Assembly: GCF_018343665.1 (NCBI RefSeq)
Contig: NZ_JAGYPM010000007.1
Span: forward strand, 1-64,000
Source of the DNA: Cytobacillus citreus
Lineage (GTDB): Bacteria; Bacillota; Bacilli; Bacillales; Cytobacillaceae
Length of the DNA stretch: 64,000 bases
Reading direction: 5' to 3'
Both the position numbers and the translations under genes were made by a program. Shown piece after piece: positions 33,186 through 41,313 of the stretch. The notes beneath the pieces are model-generated. The model was given only the letters and a program-made list of their open reading frames with translations, searched no databases and had not been told where the DNA came from. Every line of letters starts with the position of its first letter. Positions within the stretch are counted from its first letter, which is position 1.

Positions 33186-33235
33186 AAGCTTCTTTTTTAC
33201 TAATGCACCCTTTAGTTTAAGTGCAATTGTTCACA
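33186..33235. repeat. Array core, type A
   Basis: TTTACTAATGCACCC-TTTAGTTTAAGTGC with GTTCACATTC. Confidence 0.6.
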
Positions 33236-33250
33236 TTCTTTTTTTCTTAT

Positions 33251-33421
33251 TTAGTGGGTTCCAGCATAGCAATACATTAGAGCAAAGATAAAAATAAATG
33301 TTAAGACTGCTCCTAAAACATTTTGGTTATGAGTGCTTTTTCCATTCTTTAAGTTCTTCAAAAAAGTAGTAAAATTTAAAAACCATAAAACTCCTAAAAA
33401 CGGCACGACAAGCAAAAGCAT
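33251..33421 (-). CDS. Small membrane protein (56 aa)
   Basis: MLLLVVPFLGVLWFLNFTTF at the N-terminus, a basic middle (KNLKNGKSTHNQN) and a second hydrophobic helix (VLGAVLTFIFIFALMYCY). GGAGTG lies 7 nt before the ATG. Two-helix hairpin protein of unknown role; it sits directly between two array cores, so it is the entire content of one cassette. Confidence 0.6.
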   Translation of the reverse strand: MLLLVVPFLGVLWFLNFTTFLKNLKNGKSTHNQNVLGAVLTFIFIFALMYCYAGTH

Positions 33422-33471
33422 AATTCACACTCCTTTGATTTTCTTACCTTTGATGATACATGAGAAGTGTT

Positions 33472-33579
33472 TCATAATAACGGTTCCGGAGTTCTATTTA
33501 TAACTACGTCTAGCGTCCTGTTTATATCTACGTCTTTAAAAAATTTCTTCGTCAATATTCCAGTTAATCTCCTCAGCAT
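33472..33579 (-). CDS. Possible 35-aa peptide
   Basis: MLRRLTGILTKKFFKDVDIN and 15 further residues. GGGGTG is 7 nt upstream of the ATG. Basic N-terminus, no membrane helix. It may be a remnant rather than a gene. Confidence 0.3.
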   Translation of the reverse strand: MLRRLTGILTKKFFKDVDINRTLDVVINRTPEPLL

Positions 33580-33594
33580 AGCTCACACCCCTTA

Positions 33595-33643
33595 TTCATC
33601 TAAATTGCTCCGTTAGTTTAAGTGCAATCTTTCACAAACACCA
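33595..33643. repeat. Array core, type A
   Basis: ATCTAAATTGCTCC-GTTAGTTTAAGTGC with TTTCACAAAC; the methyltransferase remnant is cut off at its right edge. Confidence 0.6.
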
Positions 33644-33848
33644 TACTCACTTCTATCCGCAAACCACAGAACTCTGCTTATCCAACAACATATTCCAGAG
33701 GTAAACCGTCGGCCCGCATTTCCACCATTTTCTTGAGGCCCTCTGGAGTTCGTGCCTCTGAAAAAAGTAACTGGGTCTCATCATCTACGAAAACACAACC
33801 CGCGCTCCGAAGCCTGTTACTTATACATTTTTCCGTTTTACTGTCCAA
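33640..33848 (-). pseudogene. N-terminal fragment of a PrmC-like N5-glutamine methyltransferase
   Basis: From TTG 33848 the minus strand encodes RLRSAGCVFVDDETQLLFSE, MVEMRADGLPLEYVVG-stop-AEFCGLRI, the N-terminal helical domain of putative protein-glutamine methyltransferases (the stop replaces the usual Trp of GWAEF). The SAM-binding domain is missing and the frame runs into the array core. Not functional. Confidence 0.7.
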
Positions 33849-34252
33849 AAATAAAATTAATTTTTTTTCCTATTTATCTCACCACTTTTGCTTATTCGTT
33901 AATAATTGGAGATTTCCTTCTTCAATGTAGATACCGTTAACATCTTGTTTTAATTTCTCCCTTCCAGGAGAACCTATGGTACGAGAATTAATTAAATCAC
34001 CACTTAGTTAATTTTGCAGTTTTATTATGATCGTTAAGTTCTTCTGAATGTATTTAAGTCTCTTACTCCACCAACGCTAATTCCGGGAACATTTATTATA
34101 CAAATTGATATAGTAGTTGGGTGATTGTTAAATGACCTTTATTTAACAAAAGTTACTTCATACAAAATTCACATTTTTGTAATATACTAATTGATGAAGA
34201 TAAATAGTAATATTTATACTAAATTATAGATTGAAGACTAGGAGGATTTATT
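33849..34252. other. End of array segment and copC upstream region
   Basis: The minus strand at 33890-33985 reads GSPGREKLKQDVNGIYIEEG...LLTNKQKW-stop, a C-terminal scrap of an unrecognised protein. A last weak core-like CACCACTTAGTTAATTTTG lies near 33998. A promoter for the plus-strand operon is likely near TTCACA (34170) and TAATATACT (34182). Confidence 0.35.
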
Positions 34253-34810
34253 TTGAAACGTATTTTTACCGCAGCAGCAGCAGTTTTACTAGCTATGTCT
34301 ATTTCTACTAGTGCGTTTGCTCACTCGCATATAGAGGGATCAAATCCAGTAGATGGTGAGGTTGTAACAGAACCATTAAAAGAAATAGTTCTTGAATTTG
34401 ATGGTAAAATTGAACAAGGTAGCTTTATAGATGTAAAAACGACAGAAGGAGAAGCAATTAAACTACAAGATATTATTATTGGTGATGGTACATTAACAGG
34501 TACTGTTGCTGAGCCACTTCCAAATGACGAATATCAAGTAAATTGGAGTATTATTAGTGCAGACGGTCACCCATTAGAAGGTGAATTCTCATTTACTGTA
34601 AATGCGCCAGTTCCTGAATCTGCGGAAGAAGTAACAAAGGAACCGTCAGAAACAACTAAATCAGTTGAGAAATCGACAGAAGATCAAGAAAAAGTAGCTT
34701 CAGCGGATGAAGTAGAGAAAGAATCATCTTCTATGTCAGCTATTCTTATTGTTCTTTTAGTTATCATTGTAGCAGGTGGTTTCTTCTTACTTACTAAAAG
34801 AAAGAAATAA
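34253..34810 (+). CDS. CopC-domain copper-binding protein, membrane anchored
   Basis: 185 aa. Signal peptide (MKRIFTAAAAVLLAMSISTS), then a mature CopC domain whose first residues AHSHIEGSNP and later SADGHPLEGEFSFTV supply the copper-binding His/Asp set. A threonine/glutamate-rich linker and a C-terminal membrane anchor (AILIVLLVIIVAGGFFLL) follow, ending in KRKK. TTG start after GGAGGA. It is followed 3 bp later by a CopD gene; together they handle copper at the membrane, as in YcnJ-type import. Confidence 0.9.
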   Translation: MKRIFTAAAAVLLAMSISTSAFAHSHIEGSNPVDGEVVTEPLKEIVLEFDGKIEQGSFIDVKTTEGEAIKLQDIIIGDGTLTGTVAEPLPNDEYQVNWSIISADGHPLEGEFSFTVNAPVPESAEEVTKEPSETTKSVEKSTEDQEKVASADEVEKESSSMSAILIVLLVIIVAGGFFLLTKRKK

Positions 34811-34813
34811 TAA

Positions 34814-35905
34814 ATGGATATATTAGTAATTATTAGTCAGACGCTTTTATATTTATGCTTTTCGGTCTTAGTAGGAAGTTTTATCCTTCTACTTGTCCCA
34901 AGCAAATATCGTCCTGATATTAGAATTCCAAAGCGCTTATTACTTATTAGTGCCATTATGCTACCTGTTTTCGCATTTATTCCTGTACTAGAAATTACGT
35001 TATATATTGCTCCACGCTTAGGTTTATTTGAATCGTTAAAAATTGTTTTAACAACCTATACAGTTGGGACTGCATGGGATTTTACCCTTCTCGGTTCTAG
35101 TGTGTTAATACTACTAATTGCCTTGGCGAAATCTAATGAAAAGAACATTTTCTCTATTTTAGGAGCATTTCTAACATTTGGATTAATATTAACAGTCGCT
35201 TGGTCAAGCCATGCGAGCGCTGTTGATCCAATAATAGGAATTTTTAGCGACTTTATTCATTTAGCAGCTGTCAGTATTTGGGTTGGGGTTTTACTTATGA
35301 TTGGCTGGTGTTCGCTCAATCATAAAAATTGGCTTGAATTTTTAAGCTGGTTTTCACAGGTCGCTATTGGCTGTTTAGTTGCTACAATTCTTAGTGGTCT
35401 GTTCTTAATGGATATAATGGTTGACGGGTATATTGGTTCGTGGCTGATTTCATATGGACAAGGGTTATTAATAAAACATTTATTCCTACTGCCGCTTGTT
35501 TTTTATGCATTAGTGAATGGTTTCATTGTAAAATATAAAATTTCAAAAGATGCTACATTCAATCCGATCCCTTGGATTCGTGTAGAAGGCTTTATTTTAT
35601 TTACAATCTTTATAATTACAGCAGCTTTTTCGCAACAATCACCACCTCATGGCAATTATTTAACGAGTGATGCGGTATCACCTTTATTCAGTCTATTTCA
35701 CGATGGCATAATCGATTCTGGTACTACAATTGGCTTTTCTGTAAACTTAAATACAGTATGGTTCTTTTTTCTTTCTATCCTATTTATGGGGTTAATTGTA
35801 TTATCATTTTTCAAAAAAGCATCGATTGTTTTATCTTTTCTTTTTAGTTGCTTATTCGTAACGAGTATATACTTTATGATAATGGTGACTGTGATAATTC
35901 GCTAA
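34814..35905 (+). CDS. CopD-family copper membrane protein
   Basis: 363 aa with about nine hydrophobic helices. The CopD domain is seen in WSSHASAVDPIIGIFSDFIHLAAVSIWVG, with the His residues that would bind copper, and in GLLIKHLFLLPLVFYALVNG. In YcnJ the CopC and CopD parts are fused; here they are two coupled genes. No separate ribosome binding site is obvious, so translation is probably coupled to copC. A strong terminator follows. Confidence 0.88.
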   Translation: MDILVIISQTLLYLCFSVLVGSFILLLVPSKYRPDIRIPKRLLLISAIMLPVFAFIPVLEITLYIAPRLGLFESLKIVLTTYTVGTAWDFTLLGSSVLILLIALAKSNEKNIFSILGAFLTFGLILTVAWSSHASAVDPIIGIFSDFIHLAAVSIWVGVLLMIGWCSLNHKNWLEFLSWFSQVAIGCLVATILSGLFLMDIMVDGYIGSWLISYGQGLLIKHLFLLPLVFYALVNGFIVKYKISKDATFNPIPWIRVEGFILFTIFIITAAFSQQSPPHGNYLTSDAVSPLFSLFHDGIIDSGTTIGFSVNLNTVWFFFLSILFMGLIVLSFFKKASIVLSFLFSCLFVTSIYFMIMVTVIIR

Positions 35906-35929
35906 AAAGAGTGAGACTCAAAAAGTAAT

Positions 35930-35983
35930 ATGGTACCTGTAGATAAAACACTCTTTTTCAAGTGTCCTAACTACAGGTACCAT
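35930..35983. terminator. Terminator of the copCD operon
   Basis: ATGGTACCTGTAG and CTACAGGTACCAT are perfect 13-bp arms; ACACTC/AAGTGT pair inside, and A/T flanks serve both strands. Confidence 0.75.
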
Positions 35984-36161
35984 TTTAAATTGCACCTCTT
36001 TTTAAGTGGTTTTGCCCTTTAAACATCGCGCAATCCCCTCTATTATAAAACACTGTGTAATTACGTTGAACTCATTTGTTCTATTTTGAGACAAAAATCA
36101 ATGACGGATCAATTGATTACCGAAGATAACGGGCAAATCCTATGAACATTCACTCCCACTG

Positions 36162-37070
36162 TCATTTCAGCTTTTTCAAATGCTTCAGTTTATCTGGATT
36201 AACTATGTTGTATAAAGCAGAAAGTTTATCGTCATCGAATTGAAATGCCAATACATAAAAAATTTGATTGTCCGCCTTCATAATCATTCCCGGTTGTCCG
36301 TTTACATCCGCTTCCATGAAAATCAAATTGGATGGGATTTTACGGTAGACACCCATTAAAAAGGCGACGGCTCTTTCGATTCCAAAGATAGGACGCAAGT
36401 TTGCTTTCGCTTTACCTCCTCCGTCTGAATAAATAGTGAAGTCATCTGATAAAATGGACAAAAGTTTTTCGATGTTGTTGCTTTGAACTGCCTCTATAAA
36501 GTCACGCACAGTTTCTTCTTTTTTACCCCTATCTCCCCCCTCTTTCGGGGATAAATCGCCGACTTTTTGTTTCGATCTGCTTTGGATTTTTCGGCTGTTA
36601 TCGGGAGATTTACCGATTAATTGCGCAATCTCATCGTAAGAATAAGAGTAAACTTCCCGCAGAAGGAACACCACTCTTTCCACCGGATTTAAGTTTTCAA
36701 GTAGATGTAAAAAAGCGATGGATAACTCCTCATTGGCAATCACCTGGTCTGCAGGATCCGTCCCTTTTCCGTTAATGATCGGTTCCGGTAACCAGGAGCC
36801 GACATACACTTCTCTCCTCTTTCGGGCAGAACGCAGGAAGTCAATGCTAAGGTTTGTTGTGACCTTCCATAAATAACTTTTCACATGATGAATCGAATGC
36901 AAAGAAACTTGATTCAATTTCAAAAAAGCTTCTTGCACGATGTCTTCTGCATCGGTCACACTTCCCAACATGCGATAAGCAAGCGAAAAAAGAGCCGATT
37001 TATAAGATGAGTAAACTTCGGTCATATCATCATCAGGTGGAAGATGTTTAGATTCAGATCCGTCCGGCAT
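36162..37070 (-). CDS. ECF41-type sigma factor with SnoaL-like C-terminal domain
   Basis: 302 aa. Sigma region 2 (AYRMLGSVTDAEDIVQEAFL), linker motif GSWLPEPI, region 4 (YSYDEIAQLIGKSPDNSRKI), then an NTF2/SnoaL-like extension with IYSDGGGKAKANLRPIFG and NIVNPDKL. The WLPEP, DGGGK and NPDKL motifs are the marks of group ECF41, whose C-terminal domain replaces an anti-sigma factor and can both activate and inhibit. Region 4 has unusual KQKVGDLSPKEGGDRGKK, so its DNA contact may differ. It lies 98 bp after the GrdB-family gene on the same strand, and an ECF41 promoter motif precedes that gene, which is therefore the probable target. Confidence 0.92.
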   Translation of the reverse strand: MPDGSESKHLPPDDDMTEVYSSYKSALFSLAYRMLGSVTDAEDIVQEAFLKLNQVSLHSIHHVKSYLWKVTTNLSIDFLRSARKRREVYVGSWLPEPIINGKGTDPADQVIANEELSIAFLHLLENLNPVERVVFLLREVYSYSYDEIAQLIGKSPDNSRKIQSRSKQKVGDLSPKEGGDRGKKEETVRDFIEAVQSNNIEKLLSILSDDFTIYSDGGGKAKANLRPIFGIERAVAFLMGVYRKIPSNLIFMEADVNGQPGMIMKADNQIFYVLAFQFDDDKLSALYNIVNPDKLKHLKKLK

Positions 37071-37168
37071 TCAAAGCACACCCTTTTGTTTGTGATTACA
37101 CTCTTTTCTAAATTTTAGCACAAATTTTGATCCAATAGGGCTACTCTATCCGTTGGGACGAGATCGTT

Positions 37169-37984
37169 TCATCTCGTCCCGGTGATCATCTCCCCTTTTT
37201 TTGCTTTGTCCAATGCACCCAAACATTGTAACAAAGCGGAGTACTGTTCCTCCTTTCTGTTGGCACGACCGATCGGACTCCCCAGTTTGTTGGGGAAATA
37301 AATCGATCGGGGTACTCCCAAAGCATTTGTCGTTTCGGGTAACAGGGTTACTGTGATTGTCGCTATTCCCTGCTTTTCCAATTCTCGTGCGATCAGTCCC
37401 ACGGACCGATGACAGTGGCTTCATGCAGGAGTCAGAATGGCCACATCCACCTGGTCATTCACAAGACTGCGCGCAACTTCCGGTCCTGTTTTTTCAACCA
37501 ACGGAGAGGGATCATGAATTCCTCCCTGAAAACTGAAGTGACGCGGAGCGATACTCCCTACTTTACCTTCCCGTTGCAAGCGGTGAAGAGTGGCTAAAGG
37601 GAACATGATTTCCAAATCAACCTTTACATCGCTATGATCATAAAATAAATGACTGATCACCGTTTCACTTGAGGGGGTATCTGAGGGAATCACACGATAG
37701 GAGCAATCACCCTTGGAATCGTTTAAGTCAAATGGGGGTTGGCTTTTCAGGATGATGCCTCCCGTGGTAATGAGAGCCACCCGACTTTCCTCAATCGGCT
37801 TTTTTAATGGAGTCCAGGGAACATCACCACTCCTTTCTCTGCCCAATTTCATACTTTTCATAGTGATTCGATCAATTAATTTGGGGTATTTCCCCATCAA
37901 TTTACCCATCAATTTCGATTGAGCAAGCGTGTATGCTACCTTTCTACCAAAGCCAACCTTGGAAGATGAATGAATATTTGCCAT
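37169..37984 (-). CDS. GrdB/PrdB-family reductase-like protein, candidate selenoprotein
   Basis: Read through one in-frame UGA (37421-37423), the frame gives 271 aa of the glycine/sarcosine/betaine/D-proline reductase selenoprotein B family: VALITTGGIILKSQPPFDLN, KVGSIAPRHFSFQGGIHDPS, VDVAILTPA-UGA-SHCHRSVGLIARELEK, TITVTLLPETTNALGVPR. The UGA falls exactly where the first Cys of a CxxC (UxxC) is expected, and frame and family similarity continue beyond it for 83 codons. A stem-loop lies 10 nt downstream. If it is not recoded the product ends at 187 aa and lacks its active-site part. AAGGAGG precedes ATG 37984. A Cys-to-stop mutation is the alternative. Confidence 0.7.
37392..37410 (-). promoter_or_regulatory. 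SECIS-like stem-loop after the UGA
   Basis: On the coding strand ATCGGTCC-GTG-GGACTGAT folds into an 8-bp stem with one G-U pair and a GUG loop, starting 10 nt after the UGA. Bacterial SECIS elements are small hairpins with a G/U-containing apical loop about 16-37 nt after the UGA, which fits. It is also coding sequence, so chance pairing is possible. Confidence 0.45.
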
Positions 37985-38034
37985 AAAATATGCCTCCTTT
38001 TCATTTTCAACCTGTTTTATCTTTCACACATAGT

Positions 38035-38061
38035 GACGAAATAGGATGGGGATTTGTGACA
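38035..38061 (-). promoter_or_regulatory. ECF41-type promoter
   Basis: On the minus strand TGTCACA (38061-38055), 16 bp, CGTC (38038-38035), about 50 bp before the start codon of the GrdB-family gene. TGTCACA/CGTC is the reported signature of ECF41 promoters. Confidence 0.75.
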
Positions 38062-38084
38062 TGGCAATGAGAATTTATTAAAAA

Positions 38085-38104
38085 AACCTATCATCAGATA
38101 GGTT
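38085..38104 (-). terminator. Terminator of the nuclease gene
   Basis: AACCTATC-ATCA-GATAGGTT with a T-run on the minus strand (A-run at 38079-38086). Confidence 0.7.
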
Positions 38105-38164
38105 CTATAAATTACAGGTAATACTTTAAATTCAGCTTTTATTTGTTATTCAAAGTTCTAGGGC

Positions 38165-39103
38165 TTACTCACCTACCATACCGTCCTTATCAGCATCGTG
38201 CATATAGGGGTATAACCAATGATCACTCGTTATTGGCATACTGAAACCTGCTGCTTTTGCTTCTTTAATCGTCACCTGTCCATTACCGTTTGTATCAACA
38301 CTAGAAATATCACCGTTTGTGTTTGAACTAGTTGAATCGGAAGGCTCCCTGCCTGTTAAACCGAGTGATGCGTTTACTTCATCAGAGTTCACATTGTCAA
38401 ATGTATCAACGATCTCGTTCCCCATTAAAGTATAGGTATACTGATAACTTGAAGGAATCTGCGTTTCCGTATTCGGATATGTGATAATTGCTTCAAAATT
38501 AGTGGCTCCACCTGCGCTACGGATCACGTCTTCCATATAAGCTTGATCACCATGTCGGTTGAGCGTACTATCTTGTGGGGTAATATTATAAGCATTCGAT
38601 ACCCCTCCGAGAGAATCAGCAATGATATGTCCTTCATCTAAAACGTCACTTTCGACACCAGGAACCTTTGCCTCATCAGAGTAGTATCTGCCAGACGATA
38701 ATACAGGTTCGTTACGGTCATCTTGTAGAATGATTTCGTCAGCAATGACACGTACTAGTTGCCCAAATTCATTAGTAAATGCCCAATATTCACGGTCCCC
38801 ATAACCAATGTCAACGACGACGTTAGGTTCACGATATCCAGACAAATCACCACCATCAACTTCAATAAGTTTGTATCCTGAGAACAGTTCATTATTTGGT
38901 TGGGTTGGTGTTTCCTCTACTACTGGTTCATCAACAACCGTAGTGATAGTTTCTTCTTTTCCACTATTTTTATTTGTATTAACTGTGGTTACTTCTTGTG
39001 GATCTGTTTCTCCATCTGTAATGGATGCATCTTCTACGTTGGTACAACCAACCATAAAGATGGTCGTTAAAAGTAAGATTAGATAGTTCATTTTCTTTTT
39101 CAT
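38165..39103 (-). CDS. DNA/RNA non-specific endonuclease lipoprotein with calcium-binding tail
   Basis: 312 aa. Lipoprotein signal (LTTIFMVGC). The nuclease domain spans about residues 75-245, with the beta-beta-alpha-metal motif DEGHIIADSLGG (His general base) and NITPQDSTLNRHG, as in NucA/EndA-like enzymes. The C-terminus has two calcium-binding-like repeats (SVDTNGNGQVTIKEA, HDADKDGMVGE), an excalibur-like end lacking its cysteine. It would degrade extracellular nucleic acid from the membrane. AGGAG precedes the ATG. Lone gene with its own terminator. Confidence 0.85.
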   Translation of the reverse strand: MKKKMNYLILLLTTIFMVGCTNVEDASITDGETDPQEVTTVNTNKNSGKEETITTVVDEPVVEETPTQPNNELFSGYKLIEVDGGDLSGYREPNVVVDIGYGDREYWAFTNEFGQLVRVIADEIILQDDRNEPVLSSGRYYSDEAKVPGVESDVLDEGHIIADSLGGVSNAYNITPQDSTLNRHGDQAYMEDVIRSAGGATNFEAIITYPNTETQIPSSYQYTYTLMGNEIVDTFDNVNSDEVNASLGLTGREPSDSTSSNTNGDISSVDTNGNGQVTIKEAKAAGFSMPITSDHWLYPYMHDADKDGMVGE

Positions 39104-39247
39104 TTTAGGACACTCCTATAATAGTTTCATACTGTTCATTCTAAAAATATCGGAATTTAACATAGATTAACATTGTTAACCTATTGATAATAGTATATTC
39201 CAAGATTAACTTTATTACAGTAGATACTTTGTTCGAAGTGTGCAGTA

Positions 39248-39394
39248 TTAAATTTCAATAAAGGCTTGTACAGTTTCAAATTGCAACTCGAATAATGCAC
39301 CTAATCTATGAAATCCATCGATTACATTTAGTTCTTTGTCCATAATTATGGGTGGTATACCCTCATTATTTTTGTAGGATTTCATCAACAGCAT
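39248..39394 (-). pseudogene. ParB-like nuclease domain fragment
   Basis: 48 codons containing GIPPIIMDKELNVIDGFHRL and GALFELQFETVQAFI, the core of ParB/Srx-type domains (normally with GxHR). It lacks the rest of the domain and any ribosome binding site. Confidence 0.55.
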
Positions 39395-39494
39395 TTTCGT
39401 TTTTTTAAATCTAAAATGTAGCTAGTGATTGCTTACGGCGGAATATGAATGATTTATTTTTAGATGTGACAAAGTGTGTTTGATTACTACGGAG

Positions 39495-39648
39495 AAACGC
39501 CTTATTGTTGAAGATCGTTATGCAACTAAAGCGCCCTTTTCTTGAATAAAGGAATCGACTTTTTATTTGTCTTATTCAATTAAAGCACCATTTAAAGCAA
39601 AATAGACGTAATCCTTATTACAGGAAAGCGCCCTATTTGGGGTAATAC
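39495..39648. repeat. Compound array site
   Basis: GCAACTAAAGCGCCC-TTTTCTTGAATAAAG; TTCAATTAAAGCACC-ATTTAAAGC; hairpin GTAATCC/GGAAAGCGCCC. It marks the resumption of the array after the 34-39 kb block. Confidence 0.55.
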
Positions 39649-39690
39649 CAGCGTAGCTGACACCACCCGCAAACACATGGATAAAAATGT

Positions 39691-39722
39691 AAGAACCCTC
39701 CGCTTCTGGAGAGTTCTTTTTA
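39691..39722 (+). terminator. Terminator-like hairpin
   Basis: AAGAACCCTCC-GCTTCT-GGAGAGTTCTT followed by TTTTT on the plus strand. Confidence 0.6.
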
Positions 39723-39854
39723 TGAGTGATAAATGTACCAATTGCAGTAACGTTATCCGTTAATGGTTTAACGCCTCACCAGTCTGAGACCTTTATTCAA
39801 GCATAGTTGTTTCGCGTGGTCCATTAATTAATGATTTATGGGGAATTTGAATAA

Positions 39855-40105
39855 CTAAATTACCCCATAATCGGATAATCTGCATATGGCTTCTAAGGTT
39901 ATTCGACCACGCCATTCCAGCTCGGAAGCAGGACCTGGGGCTTCCCAACTAATGGGCCACCCTCCATCAGGTAATTGTTGTTTTGTAAGTACCTTAAGAT
40001 GATTGTCGATTTGCTCTTGTGTGAACATTGGACGGCATAACGACTCTGGCTTACGCGCAAAGTGAAGAGGCGTCAGGCCATAAGCTTCTGAAGAAGCATA
40101 TATAT
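39855..40105 (-). pseudogene. C-terminal remnant of a prenyltransferase/terpene-cyclase-repeat protein
   Basis: About 80 codons: HLKVLTKQQLPDGGWPISWE, then ASELEWRGRITLEAICRLSD, YGVI-stop. The QxxDGGW motif is the QW repeat of squalene-cyclase-like alpha/alpha barrels. The 5' part is absent; upstream is AT-rich non-coding sequence. Confidence 0.6.
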
Positions 40106-40247
40106 ATAGTATAGATATTTCAAATCAAAATGTCATTTTTTCTATTTCCCTTATCAAAAGGTTAGTTAGCATAGGTAAGTAACCTTTTATCACTTTTGAT
40201 CAAAACGAACTTTTTTTGTGAAGTATTATAAAATTTTCATAAAAAAA

Positions 40248-40291
40248 GTAACCACCCTCTTAGCCGTCCAAAGCTGAATAGGGTGGTTACT
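40248..40291. terminator. Hairpin, perfect 12-bp stem
   Basis: AGTAACCACCCT pairs with AGGGTGGTTACT around a 20-nt loop; an A-run at 40241-40246 gives a minus-strand T-run. The stretch 40292-40471 holds no other feature I can name. Confidence 0.65.
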
Positions 40292-40471
40292 GGCTAAGTG
40301 ACCGCTTACTAGAAGCTGATCTAATTGGATGACTATCCGTGTTCCCGAACTGGCAGTCATTTTTATTATATGTCAAGTTCTAACTATACTATACGCCAAT
40401 TTCCCGATAGGAATCAAATCCCCGTTTCCTTATCTGATCAATCTTATTCCGGAGGTGTCAAGTCATACTGC

Positions 40472-40936
40472 CTACAGTTCCTTCGTCAACTTGATATCCA
40501 TCCAAGGTTCCCAATTCGAGCCGTCACTTGACATCTCCCATTTACCCTTTAAGATGTTGCCACCATCACTAAACTCGCCCGTGAAACGCTCTGTTTTTCC
40601 ATTGATCGTCCAGGCACCCTCTCGTAAATTTGCCTGGTAAGTCCCAGTGTTACCTTGATTGTCGAAAGAACTTGTAAAATACGTTTGGCTCGAGGCATCA
40701 TAGCCAATGATCTCGGTAGTCTTGACCTCCATATCGCCCATGCGCGCATCCACGTAGTGAATAAGGAAAAAACCACCAGGCAGCCACTCGTATGTATCCA
40801 CTGCCGTTAGCCTAGCGGCAGGGCTTGACGAGGTCGCCTTTATCTGTCCTTCTGTTTTCCACTTACCGACAAATATATCCAGGAGTTTGTGCTCGGGACC
40901 AGGCCTTACAGCCTGTACCTTGTCGTTCTTTGTCAT
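40472..40936 (-). CDS. DUF1579-family protein
   Basis: 154 aa. Typical elements are PGPEHKLLDIFVGKWKTEGQ at the start, YEWLPGGFFLIHYVDARMG, ligand-barrel strands (TSSFDNQGNTGTYQANLR), and GKWEMSSDGSNWEPWMDIKL at the end. This lipocalin-like family is of unknown function. ATG 40936 has AGGAGG 7 nt upstream; the frame to 40984 is too long. Stands alone, array direction. Confidence 0.85.
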   Translation of the reverse strand: MTKNDKVQAVRPGPEHKLLDIFVGKWKTEGQIKATSSSPAARLTAVDTYEWLPGGFFLIHYVDARMGDMEVKTTEIIGYDASSQTYFTSSFDNQGNTGTYQANLREGAWTINGKTERFTGEFSDGGNILKGKWEMSSDGSNWEPWMDIKLTKEL

Positions 40937-41019
40937 ATAAATGTCCTCCTTTCTTTTCCTAACTAATAAATTGGTCTTCCCCATTGATTATAGGGATCCA
41001 AACAACTAAAAGCTCAAAG

Positions 41020-41189
41020 CATACGCTAAGGGATTGTTCAAAAAACCAGGACTTGCTGAACACAGTATAAATCTTGAATTTCTTAAGCTTTAATACTCTT
41101 TAAAATGTCCAATAACCCATACCAGAATCAGTGTACAGAAATATCTGTTTGAATTAAGTTAATGAACAGATTTATATCCTTAGCGTATG
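41020..41189. mobile_element. Possible MITE, 170 bp
   Basis: CATACGCTAAGG (41020-41031) and CCTTAGCGTATG (41178-41189) are perfect 12-bp terminal inverted repeats; the inside is non-coding. No clear target duplication. Otherwise 40937-41313 is empty. Confidence 0.45.
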
Positions 41190-41313
41190 AAATTCTAGTA
41201 ATTTACCTGTCGAATTTTGCTTAGCGTTTTGCTGGTTGTTGCCCATATTACACTAGCACTCTTTTAATTGAAGATTTTTTTTACAAAAATATACAAGACC
41301 CCAAGCCGAGTAA

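Noticed and set aside
37146-37424. A 92-codon frame starting at the UGA region of the GrdB-family gene
   Set aside because: It is a shifted frame of the same coding sequence; the in-frame continuation after the UGA has clear family similarity.
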